Assembly: GCA_022592435.1 (NCBI GenBank)
Contig: JABYQS010000020.1
Location: 1-64,000 of the forward strand
Length of the DNA: 64,000 nucleotides
Direction: 5' to 3'
Origin: Cerioporus squamosus
Lineage: Eukaryota; Basidiomycota; Agaricomycetes; Polyporales; Polyporaceae
Every line of letters starts with the position of its first letter. The stretch's first letter is position 1. Shown one piece after another: positions 1 to 11,666 of the stretch. The position numbers and the translations under genes were made by a program. The notes beneath the pieces are model-generated. The model was not told the origin of the DNA, searched no databases, and saw only the letters and a program-made list of their open reading frames with translations.

Positions 1-810
1 ACAACGTCTGTCTCCGATCCCAATGGCGAGCTTACGCTTGGCGGCATCAACAAACACAAGTTCACCGGTCCGCTTCAATTCGTGTAAGTCATGTAGCGCG
101 TGCACTCGAAATTTGACGCGGATGAACGTCCATCTCTTCGCGTATAGACCCATAACCTCGGCGTCCCCCGCAAGTTACTACGTCGGCATCGACCAAACCG
201 TCACTTATGGCCACTCGCACAAGCTCATCCTCGATACGACGGCTGGGATAGTCGATACCGGCACCACCCTCATCATGCTCGCCACAGGTGACCTCCCGCA
301 CTGTCTGGCCGCAAGACGTATGTGATACTAACTGAGACACCGCAGACGCGTACAATACGTATCAGAACGCTACCGGAGCAACGGTGGATGACAATACGGG
401 CCTCCTGAAGATTACGAATGATCAGTATGCGAACCTCAAGAGCCTCTACTTCGAGATTGGCGATGTGAGTTGTTGCTTGTCTATGCGGCGAAATTATACT
501 CAGCTCAGCGTGCCGCAGACGAGGTATGAACTTACTGCCAACGCCCAAATCTGGCCCCGTGCGGTATGTTTCTCGCATACTACTTGCTAAGTTGCTACTA
601 ACGAGCAGCTTTCCTCAGCTCAACACCGCAATCGGCGGACAGCCTGATGACATCTTGCTCATTGTTGGAGACCTGGGTAGTCCCAGCGGTGAAGGCCTCG
701 ACTTCATCAATGGCTTCGCGTTCCTCGAGAGGTTCTATCATGTCTTTGACAGCGAGAACGGCCAGGCGGGCTTTGCTGCAACGCGCTTCACTCATGCTAC
801 CACTAACTGA
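1..810 (+). CDS. Aspartic protease (polyporopepsin-like, family A1), 3' part
   Basis: C-terminal part of a secreted pepsin-family endopeptidase; the 5' end lies outside the window. Reading starts in frame at base 1 and joins exons at about 1-83, 148-287, 346-464, then two short exons ending at the TGA at 808-810. The second catalytic motif is clear (VDTGTTLIML, around 250-280), and the tail FLERFYHVFD...GFA is the usual A1 C-terminal strand. The first catalytic Asp would be upstream of the window. The protein closely resembles the next gene in sequence and intron placement, so the two are tandem paralogues. I name polyporopepsin from the overall pattern known for basidiomycete A1 proteases. 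Nothing looks broken in the visible part. Confidence 0.85.
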
Positions 811-2884
811 GTTTGGGGATCACCTGGACGGCTGTACATATGTGATTGAAATGTTCCGCGTACGCTAGCATGTTCAGGAGAGTCCGAATCCACTCGTTCA
901 TGGCCTCCAGCCTGAGACATTTGGGCGCTTGCAGCCTCATTAGCGCGAAGCGGCCCAGTCCGGTCGGACCGGAGAAGTTAACCAGCAACGTCGACTCCGA
1001 ACTCGTCTTCTACTGGCAAGTGACCACTGCACCCTGACCATGTCCTTGACTGATCTGCTGCAAGATCGAGAGTCGGCGTACCTAACTATCTCTGTTCCCA
1101 GCCTCGCATGGTCCGACATCGCGTTCCACCGACCACTGGCAATCGGCACTACCTCTGATCGTCGGACTCGAATCGGCGACGCATCCCACAACATCGGCAG
1201 AAACCGCGATCTCTCAGACTTGGCGATATAATGAACACAACTTGCAGGACATGTCATCGACCCCGTGAACCGCCGGGGAACATTCGAGCCGCATCAATGT
1301 GCATGAAGGCGCGCTCACTCGTCGATTGCTTGCATCGCCCGCGTGTATTCACTCCTCTGGTCTTTGCAGACTGCGCCCTTGCTCGTTTGAGAACGTTGTA
1401 ATCTATCTGAATGGCTGTGCCACATGATGACAAGAAACAGGATAGTATCCTGTGGCTGCACGCATGTGGCCTAGCCGTTCCAAAGGAAGGCGCATCATTT
1501 GGCGTAGCACTGACACCTACCCTATCTCAGGCCGGTTTTCTCCCGACCTGGCGGATTTGACGACCACGCACTACCAGTGAGTGGCTGTGAGTGGCTCATG
1601 GACTTCCTTACACTCACCGTTCCTGCCCTAGAACCCCCTTTCTCCATGCACCTGTCTAGATCATACGCTGGCTTGCCGGATTCCTGCAACAAAGCCTTCG
1701 GCGCTGAACGCCATTGGTCGCGATCGCAAGCGTGGCAGTAGTTGTGGCGCCATGCTGCGAGTCATGCGACGCCGTCGGAGATGGTGCACCAAGGCTGTTT
1801 GTTGTCGAGGTCGGTTGCGGGCATCATCGAGGCGATAAGTACGTCCATCCGGCCGCGACTCTTCCGAATGGTGGCTGGGCCTTGCTCATCCACTGCGTGT
1901 CCATCACTACTGTCAATAGCGGTTGCTGTACTTACTCCCGTTCCGTCTTCGCCTTGTGTGACGCCGGGTGCCACGAACGCAGGTCGCTAGCATGCGTGGC
2001 TACTTGCTTTCATTCAACCTTTTGTCTATGTACGTATGTATGTATAAAATCCCCGATCACTGTTTCACCGAGATCGCAATGCACGCACTCACATCTTTCC
2101 CCCAATTAGATGTATGGCTCGCTATAGCAATCGCGCTTCAGCCATTGGTACCTATTTGTACTCAGCTGATACTACGTCCGTGGCCTTCAAATGACGCATG
2201 GACGACATGGGAGGGCTTCAAGCTCGACGGTCGATCATCCTCTGGCAGAAGAATTGCTTCACTACATAGCTCTGTCCTTTCTCTAGTTTAGAGGGCGCGG
2301 TCGAGCTAGACCTCTGATGTGAGTCTTGTTACCAGTCGCATCTCGGAGAGCGCTGATGCATGTCGTTCGCCTCTTTTCCAGAAGACTGGAAGAGCGCTGT
2401 TAGCCTCCGGATGATGTCATGCTTCCGAAACTGTTCGCCTGTCACAACCCACCGTGGCTCGGCGGTCGGGACATTGCTTCGACCGCTGCTCATGCTTCGA
2501 TCTGTCAACCACGCCTCTTTGGTAAGCATATTTTACTTGCGTCTCGGACCGCCATAAGGACGCGCTCGTGGTGCAGCCTATCAAAGACGGCCTCGTTCGT
2601 TGTTGTGCTCGAATTGCCATCGATACATTCCCGACTTGGGTGCGGTCGGGCGGCTAGGATTGGGGAATCGAAGGTGTTGATGGGACTTCCTCTTTCTGAC
2701 AAGTCCGTATGCGATTCACGGAGCTGACAGACGTCCCAGTTTCAGGACGGGTCCTTCTGTACACTCATGACGCCCACATACGACTATATAACGAGCGACA
2801 CTCAACGCCTCAAAGCATAGCGACAGTTCGTTGCTCTTGCCCCATTCCCACTCTGCAGCCCAACCTATCCCTCCTTCGTACACG
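811..2884. other. Intergenic region, no supported gene
   Basis: Two kilobases between the tandem proteases. Open frames here (for example about 1714-2109 and 2329-2529) have no recognisable motif, no splice-linked continuation and no signal sequence. The last 100 bases hold the promoter of the downstream protease. Confidence 0.6.
2785..2791 (+). promoter_or_regulatory. TATA box of the aspartic protease gene
   Basis: A TATATAA heptamer lies 94 bases before the ATG at 2885, a normal distance for a fungal gene with a short leader. Confidence 0.55.
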
Positions 2885-4737
2885 ATGCTCGCCAAATTGC
2901 GCCTCTTCTCTGCCGTCGTGCTTGCTCTGACCCTTCCGCTCCTCGCGGCAGCGTTCGTCGTCGACCGAGATGCTGCACGCATCACGCTGCCCGTCCTCAA
3001 GCGCGTGAACATGACGGGTAATGCAAAGCTGGCCGAGGTTGACCAGGCACGTGCCAGGGCACTCCGTGCACGCGTTGAGGACCGATACCAAGCCGAGTCC
3101 CCGTCCGCTGACCCTGTGGACAACACGGCCGTCTCGTATCTCGCCGCGGTATGTCGTCCATCTCTCGACTCGCAGTCGCGGCTTGCCTGTTCCTATCGGA
3201 TGCTGATCGGGTTGCAGGTGGGTGTCGGTTCACCGCCTAAGACTTGTGAGTGTTCGGACACTACTATCTCCGCTGGTGAAAACCGTAGGATGAACGGAGC
3301 ATCATAGTCAATCTTATCGTCGATACCGGGAGCTCCAACACTTGGGTCGGAGCGCAGGAGAACCCGTCATATAACCCTCATGGGAAGCTTCCTCAGGGCA
3401 CGGTGGTACGTCTCGGGAATCGTGTTGTGCTACGTTGCCACTTCAAGGTCTCTTTCAGCTCGTCAGTTATGGATCGGGATTCTTTTTTGGTACGTGCTTA
3501 ACTTACTATATATGGAGCGCTGACCCATGATTGCAACATGTAGGCAAGGAGTATAGTGATGAGGTCACGCTAACCCCAGATCTCGCCATAAGTAATCAAT
3601 CTATCGGCGATGCAACGTACGCCTATGGATTCAACATTGGGACCGATGGAATCCTTGGGTGAGTGTCTACATGCCCCGGTTAATTTGTTCGTTGACGCGC
3701 CCACCACGGCCCACCGTAGTCTTGGTCCGTCTGGTCTCACTTGCGGTGAGGAGTAGTGTGTGCCGGGACCGAAGATCTGCCAGTCTGATGTCTTCTTTGC
3801 ATTCTAGGAACTGTAACCACGCTCCCACCGACGGATGGTTGCGAGCCGACCGTCACTGACAACGCGTTCACCCAAGGCCTCATTAACGCCCAACTAGTCG
3901 GCATTTCGTTTGCGCCCACAACGAACCTGTCTGACACCAATGGAGAGCTCACGTTCGGCTCTATAGACCAAACAAAGTACACAGGTTCTCTCGATTATGT
4001 GTAAGTAGCTTCACCTTGGTGTTTCAAGCATTCGAGGTCCTGGTACGAACTGGCGTCCGTCTGCTTCGCTTATAGACCTATCACCTCGACCTCCCCAGCA
4101 AGTAAATATGTCGGTATTGATCAGAAGATCACTCACGGCTCGAACGATACGCCCATCCTCAACTTGACCTCTGGCATAGTCGATACCGGCACTACCCTCA
4201 TCATACTCGCCACAGGTGACCCTAATGACTTCCTGACCGCAGGATATGATAGTAACCACAGCGCCGCAGACGCCTTTAAAGCTTATCAGGCCGCTACGGG
4301 AGCAACTCCGGATACTACCACTGGCCTTTTGAAGATCACCAAAACCCAGTATGAGAGCCTCCAGAGCCTTTTCTTCCATATTGGCGATGTGAGTGCTCGC
4401 TCGTCAATCCTGGTCTGCTATTCACTCACTGCTTGCAGAAAACATACGAGTTAACTGCCAACGGCCAGATCTGGCCCCGTGCGGTATGTTCCGTATCAAT
4501 CACTTGCCCAATACATGACCTCAACGGACCATGACACGATTTAAGCTCAACGCCGCGATTGGGGGACAGAGCCAAGATATCTACCTCGTTTTTGCCGACA
4601 TGGGCTCGTCCAGCGGTACAGGCCTCGACTTCATCCTCGGCCAGACATGGCTCGAGAGGTTCTTCCATGTCTACGACAGCGGGAACAACCGAGCGGGCTT
4701 TGCTACATCGCCCTTCACTAAAGCCACCAGTAACTAA
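2885..4737 (+). CDS. Secreted aspartic protease (polyporopepsin-like, A1)
   Basis: Complete A1 aspartic endopeptidase, an extracellular acid protease. The ATG at 2885 opens a signal peptide (about 20 residues with a Leu/Val/Ala core), followed by a propeptide rich in Arg and Ala. After a short intron comes the strand VGVGSPPKT, then the first active-site motif LIVDTGSSNTWVGA (about 3310-3355), then several small exons. The second motif is IVDTGTTLIIL (about 4175-4210). The protein ends at the TAA 4735-4737 after LERFFHVYD...GFA. Both catalytic Asp residues and the tail are present and frames join through consensus GT-AG introns, so the gene looks functional. It is a tandem paralogue of the gene ending at 810. 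The exact borders of exons between 3360 and 3980 are less certain. Confidence 0.9.
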
Positions 4738-5361
4738 CTTTCTCTCAATGGGAGGGACCTGGAAGCGGAGTTGGAGGTGATATGCAGTGGACGTTGTGCG
4801 TAGTTGATACGGTGGCATGTCTTGGACATTCGGAGGTTGCAATTGGGAGACAGCTTGAAGGCGGCCGGTGCACCCATCATTCAGATGCCCGAAATAGCTA
4901 TCATATACATTGTTGTGTTCTCCGCATCGCTGTAGGTTCTTTCTAGCTCGTCACGATACGCCGCTTCGGTGCCGGAAACGAAGCGCTACATCAGTAGTCA
5001 CCGTCCGGTGGGCACGGTCAATATACGGAGACGGGCATGGTCGGAGGACTCCGGAGAGCAATTTGGGTAAGTGAGACGCCCAAAGGCCACCTGCCGATCG
5101 TGGGAATATTGCCCAGATACAGAAACTTAGAGTCCCGGGCCACCAACCGCCAGGAGCCCCCGCCAGCAGGTTGCCAGCAGGCATATCGTCGTCGAAATCG
5201 AGCCTATATTACAACGGTAAGTAAGCCATAGCAACGACGATGCTTGTTGATTATACTGACAAGATGTGGACTTGTGCTTGCCTCTACCAGAGTACAGTAT
5301 GCCTGTACCAGCCCGGCGCCGGCGGACCCTCGTCCATTCCATCAGTTGGCTTGAACTCGCG
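4738..5361. other. Intergenic region
   Basis: Spacer between the protease stop and the next gene. I see no supported coding sequence or RNA gene. Confidence 0.5.
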
Positions 5362-6425
5362 ATGGGCGTGCGGAAGACTATCAAGCCGTTCAAGTATCTT
5401 CAACTGCCCGCAGAGGTTCGCCTTATGATCAAGGAGAACATTCCTGACTGGGATCTTCGCACGCACGCCGCACTGTACCTGGCGGCTCCCGTCACGGCGA
5501 CACTCTACTCTAACACGCCGGACGAGTTCTGGAAGCTCGCATGCTGGAATAATGGCATCGGTCTTCTGCCTTGGGAAGCCAACAAACCGGAAGATGAAAT
5601 ATGCTGGCGAGATATCGCGCTCGACTGCATCCGACAGGACGGTTTCTGCAAGCATCCTGTTTGCGGCGGACGGCTGCTCAGCTACAATCGTACGTCCCAC
5701 AGCATCGTCAGTCCTCCTGAATTTGTTCACGCCATATGTATGGCTAGGGGAGCAGATGGTTAACGCGACAAACTCGGGTCTGATCCAACCATGCGAGCCC
5801 GCATACATTCGTGTCGATGGGGATCATGACGACACTCACCCGGCACTCACGGCGCACAAGATATTCGGATGGATCGGCTTCCGCCCAAGCACCGAGGTGA
5901 AGGATCGCTAGTTCCGGTTGGAATATGACGCCCATCTCCTCCCGACTGCTGCGTCCGAGGCGGAGAGGACGGTGGGCCACTGGGACGGAGATTCCGCTTC
6001 CGAGGACGAAGACGAACGGCCGGAGAAGATCGACCCCATGGACATGGACGCCCGAGAGTACTTGGCGCGGCATCCCCTGGCGGCTCGAAGCTTCGCAACC
6101 TCGATACCCCTCGATTCGATCAGCTTCTGCTATGTCCACGAGTACGACTTGAAAGACCACAACTGGGAGCCGGACCACTGCCAGACGGTCACCGTGACGG
6201 ACGTCCTCGGTATTCTCCAGCGGGAGTAAGCATGCTCAATTGAATGCGAATACCTGCGCTGTGCTGACAGTCTTGCATTCCTGTAGGCTGCGACACAAAT
6301 TGAACCGACGCGAACTCGAGGATTACGCGACTCAGCACCGCAAATGCCTCTACGAACATGGCTGGGATGCCTGCCTCACGCTGCGGCGCGTGAAGACTCT
6401 CCGTGACACCTTCTCGTTGTGGTGA
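5362..6425 (+). pseudogene. F-box-like protein gene with an in-frame stop
   Basis: A fungal protein that starts FKYLQLPAEVRLMIKENI, the short leucine-rich pattern typical of F-box-like N-termini. Exon 1 is 5362-5689 and exon 2 starts at 5748; the 58-nt intron joins in frame. The frame then meets a TAG at 5909-5911 inside what looks like continuous protein (…STEVKD-R-stop-FRLEYDAHLLP…) and stays open to about 6227. A last intron (about 6228-6286) leads to a 46-residue exon ending at the TGA 6423-6425. The coding character on both sides of the TAG argues for one gene broken by a nonsense change, or a base error, rather than two genes. A 15-nt intron that would remove the TAG is not credible. 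An intact protein would be about 325 residues. Its partner proteins are unknown. Confidence 0.55.
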
Positions 6426-6989
6426 GTGGCCAGCTGGCTCTGGATGCCTGCTTGTCTTGACTTACTGGTGATGCAAGTCGGCTCTCCCATCTTACCCATA
6501 TCTGTCATGAGATTTCCGTAGGACCCGCATTCGACTTCAGGCAGATGTGATTCAAGCGAACTGAGGTGGCATAGGTACGTACGTTCTCGAATAACACGTA
6601 TGGGCAGAGGAGTGGACTCAAGATCGCTTCTGTGATACGCAGCTATGCAATGTTTGACAGTCATCAGCGATTTGCCTACGAATCTGTTTCTGATATATAT
6701 TCACGCGAAGTCATCTCGTATGTAAGGACAATAGAACCCCAGGTTGAAGCCCATCGGGAGGTCTGTAAGTCACGACGATTCAATCAACTCGGGTCGGGGG
6801 TAGTAGCGGTAGTAATCTATTACATGAAAAGCGCAAATCTGCTCGTGTATCCGGCTAGAACGTCAAACAAGTAACCTAACCGCAGACTGAGATTATAGCT
6901 GCCCGGAGGGGAGCAATTGCTGCATACATGTGAGTTCAGTGGGCTGCATCAAGAGTTCAAGTGTCTAACGGTACGTACCAGAGTCCACT
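6426..6989. other. Intergenic region
   Basis: Only a short open frame (about 6632-6874) with no motif. No supported gene. Confidence 0.5.
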
Positions 6990-7440
6990 TCAGGCCCTGT
7001 GGTGACTACATGCCGTTGCAGGGGTGGGTAGCGCGACTTCTGCAGTCGGAGGTTCGTCTACCAGAGCGGCGAAGACAGTAGCGATACCTACTTCCCAGGC
7101 GTGGCTACACTCCTGCCGCAATGTCCTCCTGAAAGACGACCACCTGGAGCCGCCAAGCTTCTTGCCCTTCGCCCTGGCCTCGACATTTAAGTTATGGCGC
7201 GTGCGGCGAGGACGGGCGTTGGCCAGTACGCGTATAGCGCTGCTTACGGCCAACAATCCAACCGTAATGGCCGAACAGAGACTGAAACCTGAAGGCGAAT
7301 CAACTTCAGCATGAGCCGTTGATAGCTATGGGGTACTCACGTAGGACCAATGCTGCAATCTTGTAATACTTTGTGGGGTCCTCGCCTGTGGACTGGGGAC
7401 AGCATTGGATGTTGCTAATATTTGTGTTGATGCTCGACAT
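6990..7440 (-). CDS. Small single-pass membrane protein, unknown function
   Basis: Not a recognised family. Reading from an ATG at 7440, exon 1 (7440-7341) and exon 2 (7288-6990) join across a 52-nt intron with a GTGAGT donor to give 132 residues. The N-terminal third is polar and contains CC. It is followed by a hydrophobic stretch of about 22 residues (around ALVLRFSLCSAITVGLLAV) and then a basic region rich in Arg and Lys, which would face the cytosol. A good TATA box lies 53 bases upstream. The evidence is splice consistency, the promoter and a plausible topology; no homologue is known to me, so it could be chance. Confidence 0.4.
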
Positions 7441-7492
7441 GACAGCAAGTACTTGATGGTGTCAGGAACACGTACAAGTCAAGTCTCCGATC

Positions 7493-7500
7493 TTTATATA
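7493..7500 (-). promoter_or_regulatory. TATA box of the small membrane protein gene
   Basis: TATATAAA on the minus strand, 53 bases upstream of the ATG at 7440. Confidence 0.45.
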
Positions 7501-8258
7501 CCACACGAAGAGGTAGTACGGTCAAATATCCAGCGTTCCGCTCCAACTGGCTTGATTCACTGGGGAACCGAGGAGCTCATCATGTCTGGCGTGAAATGGA
7601 GAGGCTCGGCAAAGGCGGTAGGAGGTGACGCGTGACGCGGCGCAATTGTTGGTGGATGGATATCCAGCTGCCAGTACTTACTAGTGTTTCACGGACGCGC
7701 GAGCGACATGTGCCAATACAATCCACAACAGACTCAGATATCCGGGTAGTGAGAGAACCTTCACCTTGACATAGCTTGGGCGCATGGCGCATGGGACATA
7801 TCGCGTCCGCTTGCAGAAACGGTGCCAGTACGCGTATCTTGGTGCGTAATACAGGGAGGCATAGATTGAATCTGGGTACAACTATCAGGACGCGCACCAT
7901 CCTGCGTGGTCGACCCGGGAGTGATGTCGGCGCTGGGCAAGCGTAGCGTTTCCGAGGCAGAGGTCAGGATAGCACATATGCAAGACCAGTAGCTCTGCCC
8001 TGTAGTTGAGGTTCAAATACGTAGTACGCCAGAGGGAGAGACTGCTATTGACTGTGCTGCACCGGCTGCAGCAAGATCGACGTACTGGGGCAAGTCGTAT
8101 AATCACACGAGAACACGCCTACGCAGCAGCGTAGTATGGGCGCTCCGCGACTTGCTCTCCTCTTCCTCATCGACCGCTTTCGCCTACTTCTCACTTGCGT
8201 TCTGTCGCTCCGGGACCTGTATCTTCTGGACGGCCTAACGTACGAGGGCTGAGACGTC
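7501..8258. other. Intergenic region
   Basis: Divergent spacer upstream of MSP1. Minus-strand open frames at 7580-8278 show no motif or splice-linked continuity. Confidence 0.5.
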
Positions 8259-9753
8259 ATGGCGATATCTGCGTCCACGAAGAGGGCTATGTTCGATGGT
8301 GAGTGCAGCCAATCTGAGTGCCACCGACCACATTTGAATCGTCCCCGGAATCTTGAAGTGGCTATCTTCGCTGCATCGCAAGTGCGTACCTCTACTCCTG
8401 TTTTATGTTATGCGCGTAGCTGACTATGCGCGGAAGGTAGCTTTGTACTACACGCTAAGAGTCAGTGCCTACTTGGCTCCGATTACCCACAACGCGTGCT
8501 CACACGCGTACTCGAACAGTGGGTCATGGACTCTCTGTCGCCGGTGGAACGCAAAGAAGTCAAGCAGAAGAGCTTGAAGGCGTTGGAGAGCTTGGGGCAT
8601 AAGGATCTCAAGCTGGACGAATACGAGAGTAAGTCGCCGCGCTTCTGCTGTCCGGTTATCCCTTATGTTTGCACAGGCCAAATTGCCTCCGAGGTTATTC
8701 ACCCAGATGATATCGACGTAAGATTCTCTGGTAAGTCTCTGATTACTGTCTCGCCTCCCCATGTCACTCATCATCGCCTGTGTACCAACAAGACATTGGC
8801 GGACTGGACCCCATCATCTCCTCCCTCCGCGAATCCGTCATATACCCCCTGCTCTATCCGCATTTGTTCACTTCCTCATCCCTCCTCGGCGCTCCAAAGG
8901 GCGTTCTACTCTTTGGTCCACCAGGGTGTGGAAAGACGATGCTTGCGAAGGCTCTCGCAAAGGAGTCCGGCGCGACCTTCATCAACATCGCCGCGTCCGT
9001 GCTGACGAACAAGTGGTACGGAGAGTCGAACAAGCTCGTCGCAGGGCTGTTCTCCCTGGCGCGCAAGACGCAACCAAGTATCGTATTCATAGACGAGATT
9101 GACTCCTTCCTGCGCGAGAGGACAAAGGGCGACCACGAGGTGACGGGCATGATGAAGGCCGAGTTCATGACGTGAGTATCCGGATATCTGGTGTTCGTCG
9201 GGCTAGTCCTCACTGGTACTCCAGGCTGTGGGACGGCCTCACTTCGAGCACGGACCGGATATTGGTCCTCGGCGCAACCAACCGACCAAATGACATCGAC
9301 TCTGCCATTCTCCGTCGTATGCCGAAGCGCTTCTCCATCGGTCTTCCGGATGTTGACCAGCGGCAAAAGATCCTCACCCTGGTATGTCGTTCTATGCTGT
9401 TTCGTCTGGACTCATAACGAACCACACTTTCATATTCAGATGCTCAAGGACACGCCGCTCGTGGAGGACTTCTCTATCCGGACACTGGCGGAACAGGCCG
9501 AGGGGCTATCGGGGTCTGACTTGAAGGAGCTGTGCCGCAATGCCGCCATGCGTCCCATGCGCGAGTTCATGCGTCAAGCGGACGGCGACCACGAGAAGCT
9601 CTCACAGTCCCAGAAGGAGGTTCGGGTCCATGTAGCTTCTTCTGATAGTCTCTGCAGACTTCTCATCCGTTCTTGCAGGGCTTCAAGCTACGACCGCTCG
9701 CAATGGACGACTTCTTCCAGCTAGATGGAACAAGTGTGCTTCCCCCAGATTGA
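8259..9753 (+). CDS. MSP1: MSP1/ATAD1 AAA ATPase, outer-membrane protein extraction
   Basis: AAA ATPase of the Msp1/ATAD1 family, which pulls mislocalised tail-anchored proteins out of the mitochondrial outer membrane and peroxisomes. Nine exons join in frame: 8259-8298, 8359-8381, 8437-8460, 8520-8628, 8677-8730, 8793-9171, 9225-9381, 9440-9619, 9679-9753. The N-terminal anchor (DVAIFAASQ then VALYYTLR) is spread over three tiny exons, one of only 24 nt. The linker (DEYE...[10 protein letters not shown]) leads into the ATPase core: Walker A GPPGCGKT, Walker B IVFIDEID, sensor-1 [10 protein letters not shown], arginine fingers RRMPKRF. The family's usual C-terminal helix follows. The start was chosen because only this ATG splices into the membrane anchor. 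No defect seen. Confidence 0.93.
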
Positions 9754-10017
9754 GCGCGACCATGCGCCGCTCTTCCTTTGCCTACTACTATCTCCGCTTT
9801 ACGGATTACGAGACTCACGACCGCAAGGTGTATATGTATGCACATAACTTATGGGCGTTTAATACAGCTAGATTCTTGGACCGCTCCACGTGTAGTCATG
9901 TCGTTCCCTGATGCTGCTATGAACTCCTCAGATATCTGGATACTGGCATGCCTGTCATGGCGAGTTGGGGTCGTGGACACTTCCGTCCGCATGCCGCACA
10001 GTTCTCGCAGTTTACCA

Positions 10018-11026
10018 TCACCACTTCAGGTGATCGCCTTTATAGTCGATGAACTGTCCCGAGTTCTCGGGCGTAACTGCGGTTATGACCTTGAGGACGC
10101 CCTTAACACCTTCCGAGACTTCGAGCATCGCGTGCGGCCCACCGAGGTCTGCGAAGAGCAATCCCAGCATGGGTCAGGAGGCTCGTACTAGTAAGTCGAC
10201 GGAGTGGGTCAGAACTCACCAGTCTTCAGCCAGCCAGGCTCCATGCAGACGACGATGACGTTCTTGTTTCCTCTAGCCTGCTTGGTGGTCTGCGTCGCGC
10301 GAGTGAGAGAGCGCTACTGATAGTACAGGAACATCCTGCGTACCAGCATGTTCATGGCAGCCTTCGAGATAGCGTAGGAGGCGAACATATGCCCCGCTCC
10401 TGGGATGTCAAGCGCATTGCTGCCGAGGGCGCTGGAGATGTTGAGGACGACCTTCTTGCGGCTCTTCTGGACGAGAGGGATGAAGCACTGCGTGATGCAC
10501 GCTGGGCCCACTACGTTGGTGAGGAACGTCTGCTGGAGGACGTCCATGTCCATGTCGTAGGCCGTGTCCATACCACCCGAAGCCTGAAGCCGTGTGCCAG
10601 GACCAGACAGACACCCAGATCCGTCCGCGTCAGCACCCTGGCTTGCAGCGTTATGTGGGAGCGATGCACTCACGACACCGGCATTATTGACGAGGTAGTC
10701 GATACCCTTGTCGCCGACGATGGTGGCGACTTCTTCGGAGCACTTGCGGATGGACTCCCGGTCGAGGACGTCGAGTGTGACGATGTGGAGCTTTCCCTTG
10801 GCGGACCCCGCGAGTGCGCGCAGCGCTTCCGCCTTGGAGGGATTGCGGCATGCGGCGATGACTGTGTTGGTAGGACTCGACAGGAGCTGCCTTGTCATCT
10901 CCAAGCCGATACCCCGGCTCGTTCTGTCATTAATACGAGCGGAAGGATGGTCAGAGAGTGTCTGCTTCGCGAGTGCGCCTCCACCCACCCAGTGATGATC
11001 CATACGGTCTCTTCGGCGGCGGCCAT
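10018..11026 (-). CDS. Short-chain dehydrogenase/reductase (SDR)
   Basis: Cytosolic NAD(P)-dependent oxidoreductase of the classical SDR type; the substrate cannot be told from sequence. Five exons (11026-10989, 10923-10674, 10583-10344, 10289-10220, 10148-10018) give 242 residues in one frame. Motifs in order: TGTSRGIG cofactor loop created by joining exons 1 and 2, LDV, NNAG, catalytic Ser in NISSALGS, catalytic YAISK, and the PGW(L)KTDLGGP segment after it. The length matches the family's usual 240-250. It resembles the C-factor-like SDRs common in fungi. It is divergent from BRF1 over about 640 bases. A long open frame on the opposite strand is an artefact of base composition. Confidence 0.88.
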
Positions 11027-11666
11027 GGTAAATTGTGCTGTTGATCTTCTGAATCCTCCGAAAAAAGCCGTTGTAGTTGTTGAGGTGCCTGCACCGTCTC
11101 CGCAGGCTGACTTTTTATACCTGGACTACTTCGTAGACGATGAGGATGCCGGCTACGGCGTCGCGGGACGCGTCATCTCTAACGGCTCACTTCGTAGGAC
11201 TATCCACGATGTAAATGTAACTCTATGGCCGCGTCATCCAGAAGGAGGAAACCCGGACATGAGCGTGGGTCGCCGTGGGCGATGTGGGTCATGTTGCTTT
11301 ACTACTTCACTGCGACGGCCTGCCAGTGCGCCTGAGAGGGATAGACCGGTCGGAATACCCTGTTCTCCGACCGTAAATGGTTTGAACATCGAAGAAACGC
11401 AGACAAACCCATACGTACTGCAGAGGCATCCTGAGGGGGTATCTCAGGCTGAAAGTGGAGGGAGCTGTGGTTTGCCAGAGGGCTATGAAGTCCGCATGAG
11501 GAAGTTTATCAGATCGCAATCTCGCCTTGGTAGCTTGTTCCCACGGTGAACAGTCGGTCGCATTCCTTCACGCATCCACCACCATCTCGTCCGACGCCGG
11601 CTTGGTTCTTGTGTGGTTCTTGTCGTCGTCTCTCCTGCATCTGTTTATGTTTATCTATTGTCTGAG
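11027..11666. other. Divergent intergenic region (SDR / BRF1)
   Basis: Contains the promoters of both divergent genes. No clear TATA motif close to either ATG and no RNA gene recognised. Confidence 0.5.

Noticed and set aside
1714..2109. Cys/Val-rich 131-codon open frame
   Set aside because: No signal peptide cleavage pattern, no regular Cys spacing, and not conserved with anything I recognise.
5897..5911. 15-nt GT...AG segment that would remove the in-frame TAG of the F-box-like gene
   Set aside because: Fungal introns are rarely below about 45 nt; there is no room for a branch point.
10389..11549. 386-codon open frame on the plus strand
   Set aside because: It lies antisense to the SDR gene, whose five exons, motifs and splice sites are complete. 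The open frame follows from codon bias on the opposite strand and its protein has no motif.
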